Origin: Isotricha intestinalis
Taxonomy: Eukaryota > Ciliophora > Litostomatea > Vestibuliferida > Isotrichidae
Reading direction: 5' to 3'
Length of the DNA: 32,007 bases
Assembly: GCA_023807065.1 (NCBI GenBank)
Contig: JAJJLU010000553.1
Location: forward strand, 1-32,007
Shown: positions 19,236 to 27,458 of the stretch, one piece after another
Position numbering within the stretch: the stretch's first letter is position 1
Layout: each line of letters begins with the position of its first letter
The notes under the pieces: generated by a model
The model's database searches: none
What the model was told of the DNA's origin: nothing
Seen by the model: only the letters and a program-made list of their open reading frames with translations
Program-made: the position numbers and the translations under genes

Positions 19236-19280
<45 letters not shown>
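19158..19280 (+). repeat. (AAT)n microsatellite, in frame with downstream gene
   Basis: About 120 bp of near-perfect AAT triplets with two TAT interruptions (19218-19220 and 19236-19238). Read in the frame of the downstream gene it would encode about 38 Asn and two Tyr. No ATG precedes it in that frame before the TAA at 19146, so it is either 5' UTR or coding sequence whose start is hidden by an intron or an assembly indel. Confidence 0.85.
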
Positions 19281-19282
<2 letters not shown>

Positions 19283-19322
19283 TAGTCCAAAAAAAAGTGA
19301 TTTGAAAAATGCTCCTAATAAA

Positions 19323-20261
19323 ATGATTATTAATTTTAAGAATACTTTAAATTCAAAAGGTTCTAATAATAGTAATAATGAATATACTACAACAACAAAT
19401 ATGAATTCAAACAATGAAAGTATTAATAATAATACCAAAGAAGAACAAAATAATCAAAAAACAAAGATAAAAATTAAAAAGATTAATAAAACAGATTTAG
19501 TTTCAAATGATAATTCAAATGAAATTACTAATTCATTAATTCCATCAATATCATCATCATCAATAAAGAATACTTTACAAGAATCTGTGTTGAATGCCTT
19601 TATAAAAGATACTAAAAAAAAAATATGTTTTGAAAATGAAAATAATCAAGAAATAATATTTAATGAAATATCAATACCAAAAATAAAAATAAAAAATGAG
19701 ATTAAAATAGAAAAACCAAAAAATAATATTAATATAAATGGAATAATAATAGATCATAATGATTATAAAGAAAAAAAAGATATTTATGAAGCTCATAAAT
19801 ATTTAAATTTAATGTCAAGTGTAATAAATAATGAAAATTATGAAGATGAAGAAGATGATGATGATGAAAAAACAATAATTAATGATGATTATGGAAATTT
19901 AGCTGATTCTTTTTTTGATTCTAAAATTATATTCAATAATAATGTTAATTTAAATAAGAACAATATTTTAAAAAAAAGTGTTTTTGGACCTAAAGAAAAA
20001 AATGATGTTGAAAAATTAAAAAATGATATTGAAAAAAAATTAGGAAAAGATTTTACTAATTATTTAATCAATTATGTTTCTTCTGAAAGTGATAAAAAAT
20101 CTATTCAATTTAATAGAAACAAAATTGCTGAGCAATTAAAAAATGATTTTAATTCAAAAAAAATAAATGTTAATCGTGATTTATTAAATAAAGGTATGGA
20201 ATTATTACCTGATGTTTTTTCTGTTATTATTGGTAAGAGAATAGAAGAAGAAAATGAATAA
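19323..20261 (+). CDS. Asn/Ser-rich protein with possible NEK-kinase-like C-terminal tail; start uncertain
   Basis: 312 residues from the first ATG; the frame is open upstream through SPKKSDLKNAPNK and the poly-Asn tract to 19149, but without an ATG. The N-terminal half is disordered. The C-terminal half has AHKYLNLMSSVINNENYEDE, an acidic cluster EEDDDDE, then EKLKNDIEKKLGKDFTNYLI and a closing helix LLPDVFSVIIGKRIEEE. That order ('KY..L.S.I', acidic linker, 'E.LR..LE.KLG...F...Y..I', final 'LP....LI..E') recalls tails of NIMA-related (NEK) kinases in ciliates, from memory. No kinase domain is encoded here or in the 700 bp upstream. The protein may be a kinase-less homologue, the 3' exon of a longer gene, or unrelated. 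Confidence 0.5.
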   Translation: MIINFKNTLNSKGSNNSNNEYTTTTNMNSNNESINNNTKEEQNNQKTKIKIKKINKTDLVSNDNSNEITNSLIPSISSSSIKNTLQESVLNAFIKDTKKKICFENENNQEIIFNEISIPKIKIKNEIKIEKPKNNININGIIIDHNDYKEKKDIYEAHKYLNLMSSVINNENYEDEEDDDDEKTIINDDYGNLADSFFDSKIIFNNNVNLNKNNILKKSVFGPKEKNDVEKLKNDIEKKLGKDFTNYLINYVSSESDKKSIQFNRNKIAEQLKNDFNSKKINVNRDLLNKGMELLPDVFSVIIGKRIEEENE

Positions 20262-20580
20262 ATGGGTATTTTATAAAAAATTTTTGTATGGTTTTTAAAG
20301 TTTAGAAATTTATCATTCCATAATTTTTTAATTTTTTTTTTTATTTGAAAATTTTTTTTTTTATTTTTTTAAAATCAATAATTTATTATTTTACCCCATT
20401 GTAATTTTTATATTGAATATTTTTGATAATTTCTATTTAATAATTCTATAATATTATATTGAATATTTAACATTATATAATATTAATTTAATTAAAAAAA
20501 AATATTAATAATCAGCGTTTCATATGATATATTATTTTGAATAAAAAAATTATATTTTTAATAAATAAATAAATTTTTTA
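20262..20580. other. Intergenic spacer
   Basis: T-rich after the upstream stop (long T runs at 20330-20370, likely 3' UTR), then mixed AT with an A-rich leader before the ATG at 20581. Nothing else recognised. Confidence 0.5.
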
Positions 20581-20994
20581 ATGGAAAATGAATCTAATGA
20601 TGATGAAATGGAAAAATTTGAAATGGAAATTGAAGAAGAAAAGCCAGTAAGTAAAAAGAAAAAACATAAAAAAAAAAAATTTATGTTATTTTTTTTTTTA
20701 ATTGTTTTAAGTTTAATTTGGGTTATTATTATATATTATATTGTTAATATTATTAAGAATATAACATTTATTCATGATAAAAAAATAGAGATTGAAATTT
20801 TGAAAAGTGATATTAATATAAAAAATAAAATTAAAAAAAATTTAGAAGAAAAAAAAAATAATTTAACTTTAGATATTGATGATGTCAGAAGAGAACTTTT
20901 AAGTACTGAATTTTCAATTAAAATGAAAGAAGATTCAATAAACAAATTAGATGAACAAATAAAAGAAATTCAAAAAAAAATATCTTCGTTTTAA
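20581..20994 (+). CDS. Small single-span membrane protein with C-terminal coiled coil
   Basis: 137 residues. Order: acidic N-terminus (1-20), Lys cluster KKKKHKKKK (25-33), one strong transmembrane helix FMLFFFLIVLSLIWVIIIYY (34-53), and a long heptad-like coiled coil from ~66 to the end, rich in Glu/Lys/Ile. By the positive-inside rule the N-terminus should be cytosolic and the coiled coil lumenal or extracellular, a type II signal-anchor arrangement. No family recognised; the size and layout would suit a tether or a subunit of a membrane complex. Length and regular codon use support a real gene. Confidence 0.65.
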   Translation: MENESNDDEMEKFEMEIEEEKPVSKKKKHKKKKFMLFFFLIVLSLIWVIIIYYIVNIIKNITFIHDKKIEIEILKSDINIKNKIKKNLEEKKNNLTLDIDDVRRELLSTEFSIKMKEDSINKLDEQIKEIQKKISSF

Positions 20995-21197
20995 AAATAA
21001 ATAATCTTTAAATTTAAATTGAAATATCATTTAAGAAATATTAAGTTACAATCTTATTAATAATTATAATTAACAAAATTTATTAAAAACAATTAATGAT
21101 ATATTTAAGTTTAAATATTTTTCTTTAGAAATTAAAATGAAAAATATATTATACTCTATATTCAAAATAAAATGAGATATTTTTAAATTACATTTAT

Positions 21198-23072
21198 CTA
21201 TTCTCCACTCACTTCATCTTTAATTTCTTTTTGAAGCATTTTTAAATTTTTTCTTACATCATCTGAATCATCTTTTACAATATTAATTAGTATATTACTT
21301 AATTTTTTTAAAATATTATCTTTTTCATTTTTAATAAAAGATTTTATTAAAATAGTATTATCATTATGTCTTCCTAAATTATTATTAATATCTTCTATTA
21401 TTATACATTTTTTAATATTTCTTCCTAATTTATTGAAATCTTTATAATATTTTTCATTTAAATAAGTTGAATTTCCTTTATGTAAATTATATTTAAAAAA
21501 ATGTTCTTTTTCATCTATTATACTTAATATCTTATTTGAATAATTTTCATCTCCATTTGTATAAGAAATTAATTCATAATAAGGAATTAAAGAAAATAAA
21601 AAATCTTTTAAACCATTCCTTATTATTATTTTATTTGAATCAAAATTATGAATTAAACAATCATCTAAATTAATTATTAATGTATAATTTTTATTTTTAA
21701 TGATTGGAAGTAAAGGAAATTTAATATTTGTTGGTAATTGATTTAAATTAATATTTTTTAAAAAACTATTTCTATATGAATTTTGATTAATATTTTGAGT
21801 TTTTTTTAAATTTAAAGTTGGATTATTACTTAACATACTATTATTTTTAAATGAATTATTAATTTGATTATAGTCATTTTCTTTATTTTCAATATTTTCA
21901 TTAATTATAATTTTAACATGACTATCAGGTAAATTACCTTCTATTGTATGATAAATATTTTTATTGTAATTATTACTTTTATAACTTAAATTTCCATAAT
22001 TTTGGCTTTTCCTTTTTTTATAAGGAAAAATTATTCCATTAATAGAAATTGCATTAATTGAATTTATATTATTAACATTTGAATCATTATTTAAATTTTT
22101 TTCTGATTCTAAATTTTTAAATGGATTAATTGAAGTTAAATTTTGACTTGAAAAAGTTTTATTGGCTTTATTTATATCTTCATTTGATTTTAATATAAAT
22201 TCATTTATTTTTTTATTGTTTTTATTAATGTTTTCATTATAAAAATTATATATCTCTTTATGATTTATTCTTCTTAAATTTTTATATAAATTGTAAAATT
22301 TTTTAGAAATGAATGAATTAACTTGTTCAAAATTAGATATTATAGAATTTAAGGAATTAGAAATGTTTTTATATAAATTTGTCATTGCATTTGATTTTTC
22401 TTTGAAATTTATATCATTTTTATTTCTACATTTTTCAAAAATATATTTGCTTAGATTTTTACAGTTTTCTAAAATAATATTTGTATCAAATTTAAATAAA
22501 TAATATTTTCCATGATTAGATAAACAATAAATTAATATGATAGAAAAATAAATTATATTCATTGAATTATTTATTAATGGCATATATTCAGAAGCATTTG
22601 TTTTCTCAAGAATAAAATCAAAATTTTTGTTTAATAATTCAATAAATTCTTCACATTCATTAATACAAATTTGACATTCACAAAATAAATCTTTAATCTT
22701 TATAAATAATTCTTCAAGTTTTATAGTAATATTATCAATTTTATATGTAATTTCATATATTTTATTTTCTTTTTTATAATTTGAAATGTTAATATTGTTT
22801 TTTTTGCATGAATTTGTAAATGGAATTATACTTGAATTTTTTAAAGGAGTGATAATTATTACTTTATCTTTTTGTTCAGAAAGAGGGAAATTATTTTTTG
22901 AAATTAAATTTTTATACATTTCATCTTTATTTGAAGGTATAGGTAATTTTTGAAGAGAACATAAAAATTCTTTTTTATATAAACATTTCCCTTTTGAACT
23001 TACAATTGAAGATAAAGTAGATTTAGTACTTGATATAGTTGAATCACTTTCTATTCTAGGGTGAGAAGACAT
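21198..23072 (-). CDS. FCP1/SCP-like HAD protein lacking the nucleophilic Asp (likely pseudophosphatase)
   Basis: 624 residues from the ATG at 23072; the frame extends 7 codons further only with a TTG start. Residues 1-110 are Ser/Lys-rich, ~110-290 helical, ~300-450 disordered. The last ~160 residues are an FCP1/SCP (NLI-interacting factor) HAD domain. Motif I is LIINLDDCLIH where active members have DLDETLVH, so the first, nucleophilic Asp is Asn468 while Asp470 is kept. Motif II is YYELISYTNG, and motif III is YYKDFNKLGRN (Lys544) followed by CIIIEDINNN. The fold is therefore intact, but phospho-enzyme formation should be impossible, as inferred from HAD chemistry. TIM50 is a known relative that also works without classic phosphatase residues, though the N-terminus here shows no membrane anchor. 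Stop is TAG, with TAA five codons on. Confidence 0.85.
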   Translation of the reverse strand: MSSHPRIESDSTISSTKSTLSSIVSSKGKCLYKKEFLCSLQKLPIPSNKDEMYKNLISKNNFPLSEQKDKVIIITPLKNSSIIPFTNSCKKNNINISNYKKENKIYEITYKIDNITIKLEELFIKIKDLFCECQICINECEEFIELLNKNFDFILEKTNASEYMPLINNSMNIIYFSIILIYCLSNHGKYYLFKFDTNIILENCKNLSKYIFEKCRNKNDINFKEKSNAMTNLYKNISNSLNSIISNFEQVNSFISKKFYNLYKNLRRINHKEIYNFYNENINKNNKKINEFILKSNEDINKANKTFSSQNLTSINPFKNLESEKNLNNDSNVNNINSINAISINGIIFPYKKRKSQNYGNLSYKSNNYNKNIYHTIEGNLPDSHVKIIINENIENKENDYNQINNSFKNNSMLSNNPTLNLKKTQNINQNSYRNSFLKNINLNQLPTNIKFPLLPIIKNKNYTLIINLDDCLIHNFDSNKIIIRNGLKDFLFSLIPYYELISYTNGDENYSNKILSIIDEKEHFFKYNLHKGNSTYLNEKYYKDFNKLGRNIKKCIIIEDINNNLGRHNDNTILIKSFIKNEKDNILKKLSNILINIVKDDSDDVRKNLKMLQKEIKDEVSGE

Positions 23073-23233
23073 TTTTTTAATAATAAAAATCAAAAAGTAA
23101 ATTTAAATTTAAATATATACGAATTTTGAAATTATTATTAGTTTCAATAATTATTTATTTATTTATTTTTTTTTTATTATTTTTATTTTTGATCTATTAT
23201 ACTTATTCATATTTTTTTTTATTCTTATTCTAA

Positions 23234-24748
23234 ATGTCTAAGATAATAATTGAAGAAACAAAGAATTCTTATGTCCCTAATCAATCAAAATTTCAAAGAT
23301 TATATAATTACTTTGTCTATTATAATCAAAACGAAAACAGAAATGATATTAACGAACATAGAACAAATGATATAATTGATGAAAAATTTTGTGAAGATTG
23401 CTCTGTTATTTATAATACTAATTTAATTTGTTTAAAACATTGTAAGTATAATTATAAAATGGAAATATCTCCTTGTGAAATCGGACATACAATGTTTGAT
23501 AATATTATTGATAATTTTAAAAACGAAAATTATAAAAATATTGATAAAATTTATTTAGAACATAGAAGTAATTTATTTAGTTTATTAGAGAAAATTTCTA
23601 AAAATATGAATTTTAAATCACAAACTTTATTTCATTCATTTTATCTTTTAGATGTAATTTACTCTAATAAAGATTCAATTCAATTAATTAAAAATAAACA
23701 TGCTAATCATCATAAATTAGCTTTAGCTTGTTTATTAATATCTTCTAAAATTTATGAAATTGATTCTTTTTTTCCTTCTTTAAATGTATTTATTAAATCA
23801 TTTGATTCTTCAATTCATTATAATCAATTGTTAACAAAAGAAGAACTTTTACATTATGAAGTCTTAGCTATTCAATTATTAAATTATAATATTCATTATT
23901 TTTCAATCTATGATTTTATTTCTTTCTTCTTTTGTCATGGAATAATTCAAAAAGAACAAATCAATTATATTTATGATAATCAACAAATAACGAAAATTTT
24001 AGAAAAAATTTATTTCAAAGCTAGATATTATTTAAATGAATTTATTAAAAGTGAAATTTCAATAAAATTTAACAGTTTAATATTAGCAATATATATTCTT
24101 GAACAAAGTATTAATGATATTTTGAAAAATCAAAATAATAAAAATTATTTAAGTGAAATTATGGAAAAAGTTTATAAAATATCTTATCTTAATGATAATG
24201 AATATTTGGAACTGTTAAATTATATTAATGAAAATAAACATCTTCAATCATTTAATAAAATAAATCTTAATACTCAATTAAATTACATTCAAAATCCTAA
24301 AAGAAAGTTATATTCTGAAGAATACATTGATTCAATTTTACATAAATATAGAAGACATTTAAATAAGAATTTATATTTGACTTCAAGTACAAATTTTTCT
24401 TCATCTAATCTTTCAAATTTAAATTATTCTCAAAAAAATATTTCAATTAATTCAAGTTCATATGATAATAATGATAATATTCATAATCATATAAAAAGTT
24501 ATAATTCTTTTATTCCTAACCAAAAACATAATTATTCAAATTTATTACGTTATTCTTTGACAAATAATAATGTTTCACAAGGAGATTTACAATTAAAAAT
24601 TCAAAATATAAATAATTATAATAGAATTAATTCTTTTTATAAAAATAATGTTGATACATTTAATCAAAATATAAATTCAAAAATAGAAAATATAGATAAA
24701 GCTTTTAGAAGAAATTATCTGAATCAAAAATATTATTTTTTAAATTAA
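23234..24748 (+). CDS. Cyclin-box protein
   Basis: 504 residues. The cyclin fold lies at ~105-240: HRSNLFSLLEKISKNMNF (helix 1), FHSFYLLDVIYSN (helix 2), LALACLLISSKIYE (helix 3, with the invariant Lys172), LLHYEVLAIQLLNYNI (helix 5, with the invariant Glu209), then YDFISFFF. The Lys-Glu pair that contacts the CDK is present, so it should bind a cyclin-dependent kinase. A second box is likely at ~250-340 but poorly conserved. Upstream, C53-x2-C56-x9-C66-x3-C70 could bind zinc, which is not typical of cyclins. The C-terminal 140 residues are Asn/Ser-rich and disordered; no clear destruction box was seen. Divergent from the FCP1-like gene with a 161-bp gap. Subclass is not assignable. Confidence 0.82.
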   Translation: MSKIIIEETKNSYVPNQSKFQRLYNYFVYYNQNENRNDINEHRTNDIIDEKFCEDCSVIYNTNLICLKHCKYNYKMEISPCEIGHTMFDNIIDNFKNENYKNIDKIYLEHRSNLFSLLEKISKNMNFKSQTLFHSFYLLDVIYSNKDSIQLIKNKHANHHKLALACLLISSKIYEIDSFFPSLNVFIKSFDSSIHYNQLLTKEELLHYEVLAIQLLNYNIHYFSIYDFISFFFCHGIIQKEQINYIYDNQQITKILEKIYFKARYYLNEFIKSEISIKFNSLILAIYILEQSINDILKNQNNKNYLSEIMEKVYKISYLNDNEYLELLNYINENKHLQSFNKINLNTQLNYIQNPKRKLYSEEYIDSILHKYRRHLNKNLYLTSSTNFSSSNLSNLNYSQKNISINSSSYDNNDNIHNHIKSYNSFIPNQKHNYSNLLRYSLTNNNVSQGDLQLKIQNINNYNRINSFYKNNVDTFNQNINSKIENIDKAFRRNYLNQKYYFLN

Positions 24749-24915
24749 GATTATAAAATTATAACAAATATTTATATCAAATAGTAATCTCTAGTTTTAT
24801 ACATTAATTCATAATATTTATAGAATATTTAATTTTTTTTTTAATATAAATATAATAAATATAATATAATTCTTTTTATTTTAACTTTTAAATAAAAAAA
24901 GAGAATTATCTTCTC

Positions 24916-25809
24916 TTAAAGTTTTTTTCGAACATCTTTGAATTTATCAAAGAGAACCAAAGCCAAAGCACCACATAAACTTCTCATAATATTAGCTCCA
25001 TGTCCTTTATATAAAGATTTCCATCCCTCTTTCATAATAATATATTTAAAGCATATTAATGAGTTTTTATAAGCATCATTTTCTCCATTTGACATCATCA
25101 TTCTTCTTCTAACAGTATCAAAAGGATAAGCACAAGCTCCTGAAATTATTGTACTTCCCCAACCTATTATTCCTTTACTAAAAGAATTCTTTGCATATAC
25201 TTTCATTGTATCATATAATCCAAAATATAATCCTCTATATATAAACATTGTTGCACATGACATTGGAATTCCTCTATAAATTCCTTTCAATCCTCCTTTT
25301 TTATATTCTTGTTTATATACATCTAATATGTTTTTATATTTTGTGTTTTTGTTTAATAATTTATTTTTTCTATCAGTTGATATTTTTGTATGAGCAAAAT
25401 CTAATGGATGAAAAAATAACATTGAAGTCATTCCTGCTAAACTTCCTGATAAAATATTATATAGTAATATTTTATCTTTTATTGTCTTATTTTTGGAAAG
25501 TAGATTTTTAAAACAAGGTTTTAAAGCAAAATTTACACTTTGAGTTGGGAAATAAGATAATATATTTATTAAATTTCCTTTATATAAACTTAGAATTCCT
25601 CCTTCTTTAACTAAACGAATTAAACAATCTAATATAGAAGAATAAGGCTTTGATATTATTTTTTGTTTTATTAATTCATCTTGATTTTGTATTTGAAGTT
25701 TTATTACTTCTAAAGGAGAAGCAACTGTTTTTGATATACAAGCTGAAATTGCTCCAATAAATAAATCTGAGAAAAATTGATTTACTTTGGAGGATGTTAT
25801 TAATGTCAT
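24916..25809 (-). CDS. ADP/ATP-carrier-type mitochondrial (or hydrogenosomal) carrier
   Basis: 297 residues, normal length, with three ~100-residue repeats. Signature motifs: SPLEVIK (31-37), HPLDFAH (134-140) and YPFDTVR (228-234). RRRMMM (234-239) is diagnostic of ADP/ATP carriers, and YFPTQSVNFA (86-95) and YRGLYFGLYD (191-200) also match that family. Compared with bovine AAC1 (numbering from memory), substrate-site Lys22 and Arg279 are kept (here Lys27, Arg276). Arg79 is Ser85, Gly182 is Thr187 and Ile183 is Met188. The second PxDxx[RK] motif ends in His140 instead of Arg. It should sit in the inner membrane of a mitochondrion or related organelle and exchange nucleotides, but the substrate may differ from ADP/ATP. 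The start ATG lies 93 bp from the divergent VWA gene. Confidence 0.92.
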   Translation of the reverse strand: MTLITSSKVNQFFSDLFIGAISACISKTVASPLEVIKLQIQNQDELIKQKIISKPYSSILDCLIRLVKEGGILSLYKGNLINILSYFPTQSVNFALKPCFKNLLSKNKTIKDKILLYNILSGSLAGMTSMLFFHPLDFAHTKISTDRKNKLLNKNTKYKNILDVYKQEYKKGGLKGIYRGIPMSCATMFIYRGLYFGLYDTMKVYAKNSFSKGIIGWGSTIISGACAYPFDTVRRRMMMSNGENDAYKNSLICFKYIIMKEGWKSLYKGHGANIMRSLCGALALVLFDKFKDVRKKL

Positions 25810-25902
25810 TTTTTCTTATATTATTATTTTTATTAGAAATCTTTATGAGATTTCAAATAAAAAATAATTTTCTAAAATTTAAATAATAAATTAATAAGAA
25901 TA
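25810..25902. promoter_or_regulatory. Short divergent promoter gap (93 bp)
   Basis: Only 93 bp separate the start codons of the carrier and VWA genes, which are transcribed away from each other. Both promoters must be contained here or overlap coding sequence. No specific site recognised. Confidence 0.35.
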
Positions 25903-26874
25903 ATGGAATCTCTTTCAAATGATTCTCAATTAAATCATAATTTATCATCAAATTCAGAATACATTCAATCAACATTAAAAAATTTATCAATGAATACTCA
26001 AAATCACCAAAGTCAAATATCAAAAATAACTAAAACCCAAAAATCAAGAATAACTAATCAAAATATTATGAATAGTAAAAATCAAATGAATGAAATGTCA
26101 ATGTCAAAAATAAAAACAAGTCAAAATATAACAGATAAAAGAAATATAACATTAGATAAAACAGATAAAAATGATACTTCATATGATAGTGTAACAGATC
26201 CAATTCCAGTAATCATTTTTGATAGTGAAATTCATTTTAGAAAAGATTTAAAAGAAATAGATATAGTATTTTTAGTAGATACAACAAGAAGTTCAAATCC
26301 ATTATTAAAAGGAATTAAAAGATTTATAAGAAAATTACTTTTTGATGCAAAAAAAACATTAAGTCAATATGAAGTAGAAAGTATAAATTTATTAAAATTT
26401 GGTTTAATTGCTTATAGAGATCATGATCAAGAAAATGAATCATATGTAAGTAAAATATTATGTGAATTAACAGGAGATAAAAATAAATTTAGGGAACAAT
26501 TATATAATTTAGATTGTAAAGGAGGAAAAGATGAATGTGAAGCAATTTTAGATGGATTAGATGATGCTGTTAATAAAATGAATTGGAGAAATAAAAGTAT
26601 GAAATTTATTTATCATATTTGTGGAAGTCCTCCTCATGGAAGTGATATTAATGGAGGAGTTAATGATGATTTTCTTGATGGATGTCCTTGTGGAAAAAAT
26701 TATCAAGATGTTATTGAAGATTTAAGAGGTAAAGGTATTGATTATACTATTGTTGTTGTTGGAAAAGGTTTAGATAGTATGATTGCTAATTTTAGTAAAT
26801 ATTGTAAAATCGATGTTATGGTACCTAGTATTCAAAGAGAAGATGATGTTGATGGTTTTCAAGTAAATAATTAA
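25903..26874 (+). CDS. VWA-domain protein of the VwkA/alpha-kinase-associated type
   Basis: 323 residues. Residues 1-100 are Ser/Asn/Gln-rich; ~105-315 form a von Willebrand A domain: DIVFLVDTTRSSNPLL (MIDAS D126-T-T-R-S130), FGLIAYRDHDQENESY, then CKGGKDECEAILDGLDDAV, FIYHICGSPPHGSDINGG, DGCPCGKNYQDVIEDLRGKG and IDYTIVVVGKG. The DTTxS MIDAS, the 'APxHG'-like SPPHG and the 'GDP.G'-like GCPCG segments match VWA domains next to alpha-kinases (Dictyostelium VwkA type). No kinase domain follows. The third MIDAS residue is Thr, as in VwkA. A possible 39-nt intron (26863-26901) would replace the last three residues with eight others, ending at 26925. Role unknown; likely a protein-interaction module. 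Confidence 0.85.
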   Translation: MESLSNDSQLNHNLSSNSEYIQSTLKNLSMNTQNHQSQISKITKTQKSRITNQNIMNSKNQMNEMSMSKIKTSQNITDKRNITLDKTDKNDTSYDSVTDPIPVIIFDSEIHFRKDLKEIDIVFLVDTTRSSNPLLKGIKRFIRKLLFDAKKTLSQYEVESINLLKFGLIAYRDHDQENESYVSKILCELTGDKNKFREQLYNLDCKGGKDECEAILDGLDDAVNKMNWRNKSMKFIYHICGSPPHGSDINGGVNDDFLDGCPCGKNYQDVIEDLRGKGIDYTIVVVGKGLDSMIANFSKYCKIDVMVPSIQREDDVDGFQVNN

Positions 26875-26980
26875 TTTTTTTTCTTTTTCTTTTTTTTTTA
26901 GTATTGTTATTATATGAGTTCTTAAGTTACTTCAATATTTTATTTATTTAAAATTTTTTCTATTATTTTTATAATAAAAA

Positions 26981-27298
26981 ATGTTTATGAATGATAGATA
27001 TAATATTGTTAGTGAATTAAAAGAAAAAATTGATGGTTTGGAATATTCAATTAATAGGTTAAGAATGGATTTAAGTAAAGAAGCTAATGAATTAAGTGAA
27101 TTAGGAAATCAAATGCAAGCAATTAAAAGTTTATATGATATGAAGAGATTAAGTGTTATGCAAATGACAAGAAAAATAGACGATAAAAATAGAATATTAA
27201 ATGAAGCAAAAAATGCATATAATAAAATAATGATTAATACATCTAAATTAATTGATGCAATTGGAAATGAAACAAATAATAATAATTATTATTATTAA
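26981..27298 (+). CDS. Small coiled-coil protein, possibly SSNA1/DIP13-like
   Basis: 105 residues, nearly all helical. Compared from memory with SSNA1/NA14 (119 aa) and algal DIP13, it has a similar start (Tyr-Asn then ELxxxIxxL), a long middle helix, then TRKIDDKN where SSNA1 has ARKIASRN, and a closing NAYNKIMINTSKLIDAIGNE against [20 protein letters not shown]. The segment between these is three residues shorter than in SSNA1, which breaks exact heptad register, so homology is not certain. SSNA1/DIP13 proteins sit at basal bodies and axonemes and form fibrils that stabilise or branch microtubules. ATG follows an A-rich leader; stop TAA. It is transcribed in the same direction as the VWA gene 106 bp upstream, but a shared transcript is not indicated. 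Confidence 0.5.
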   Translation: MFMNDRYNIVSELKEKIDGLEYSINRLRMDLSKEANELSELGNQMQAIKSLYDMKRLSVMQMTRKIDDKNRILNEAKNAYNKIMINTSKLIDAIGNETNNNNYYY

Positions 27299-27458
27299 TA
27301 TTATTTTAAAAGTATTCACATTATAATATTTTAATCTTTATTTTATTTTTTTTTTAGAATAAAAATATCATAAAATGAATTTTAATTTATATTTAACCTT
27401 TAATTATTTTAATGAAAAAATTATTAATACACAATCAAATATTAATCGACTTATAAAT

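Noticed and set aside
19149..19322. Starting the Asn-rich gene at a TTG codon (19302) or at the poly-Asn tract
   Set aside because: Eukaryotic genes rarely use TTG and no ATG lies in the tract; the first ATG at 19323 is the conservative choice, with the uncertainty recorded.
19235..19438. Minus-strand poly-Leu frame over the AAT tract
   Set aside because: Pure consequence of the microsatellite.
23073..23093. Seven-codon extension of the FCP1-like gene and a three-codon extension of the transporter (14935-14943)
   Set aside because: Both need a TTG start; an ATG follows directly in each case.
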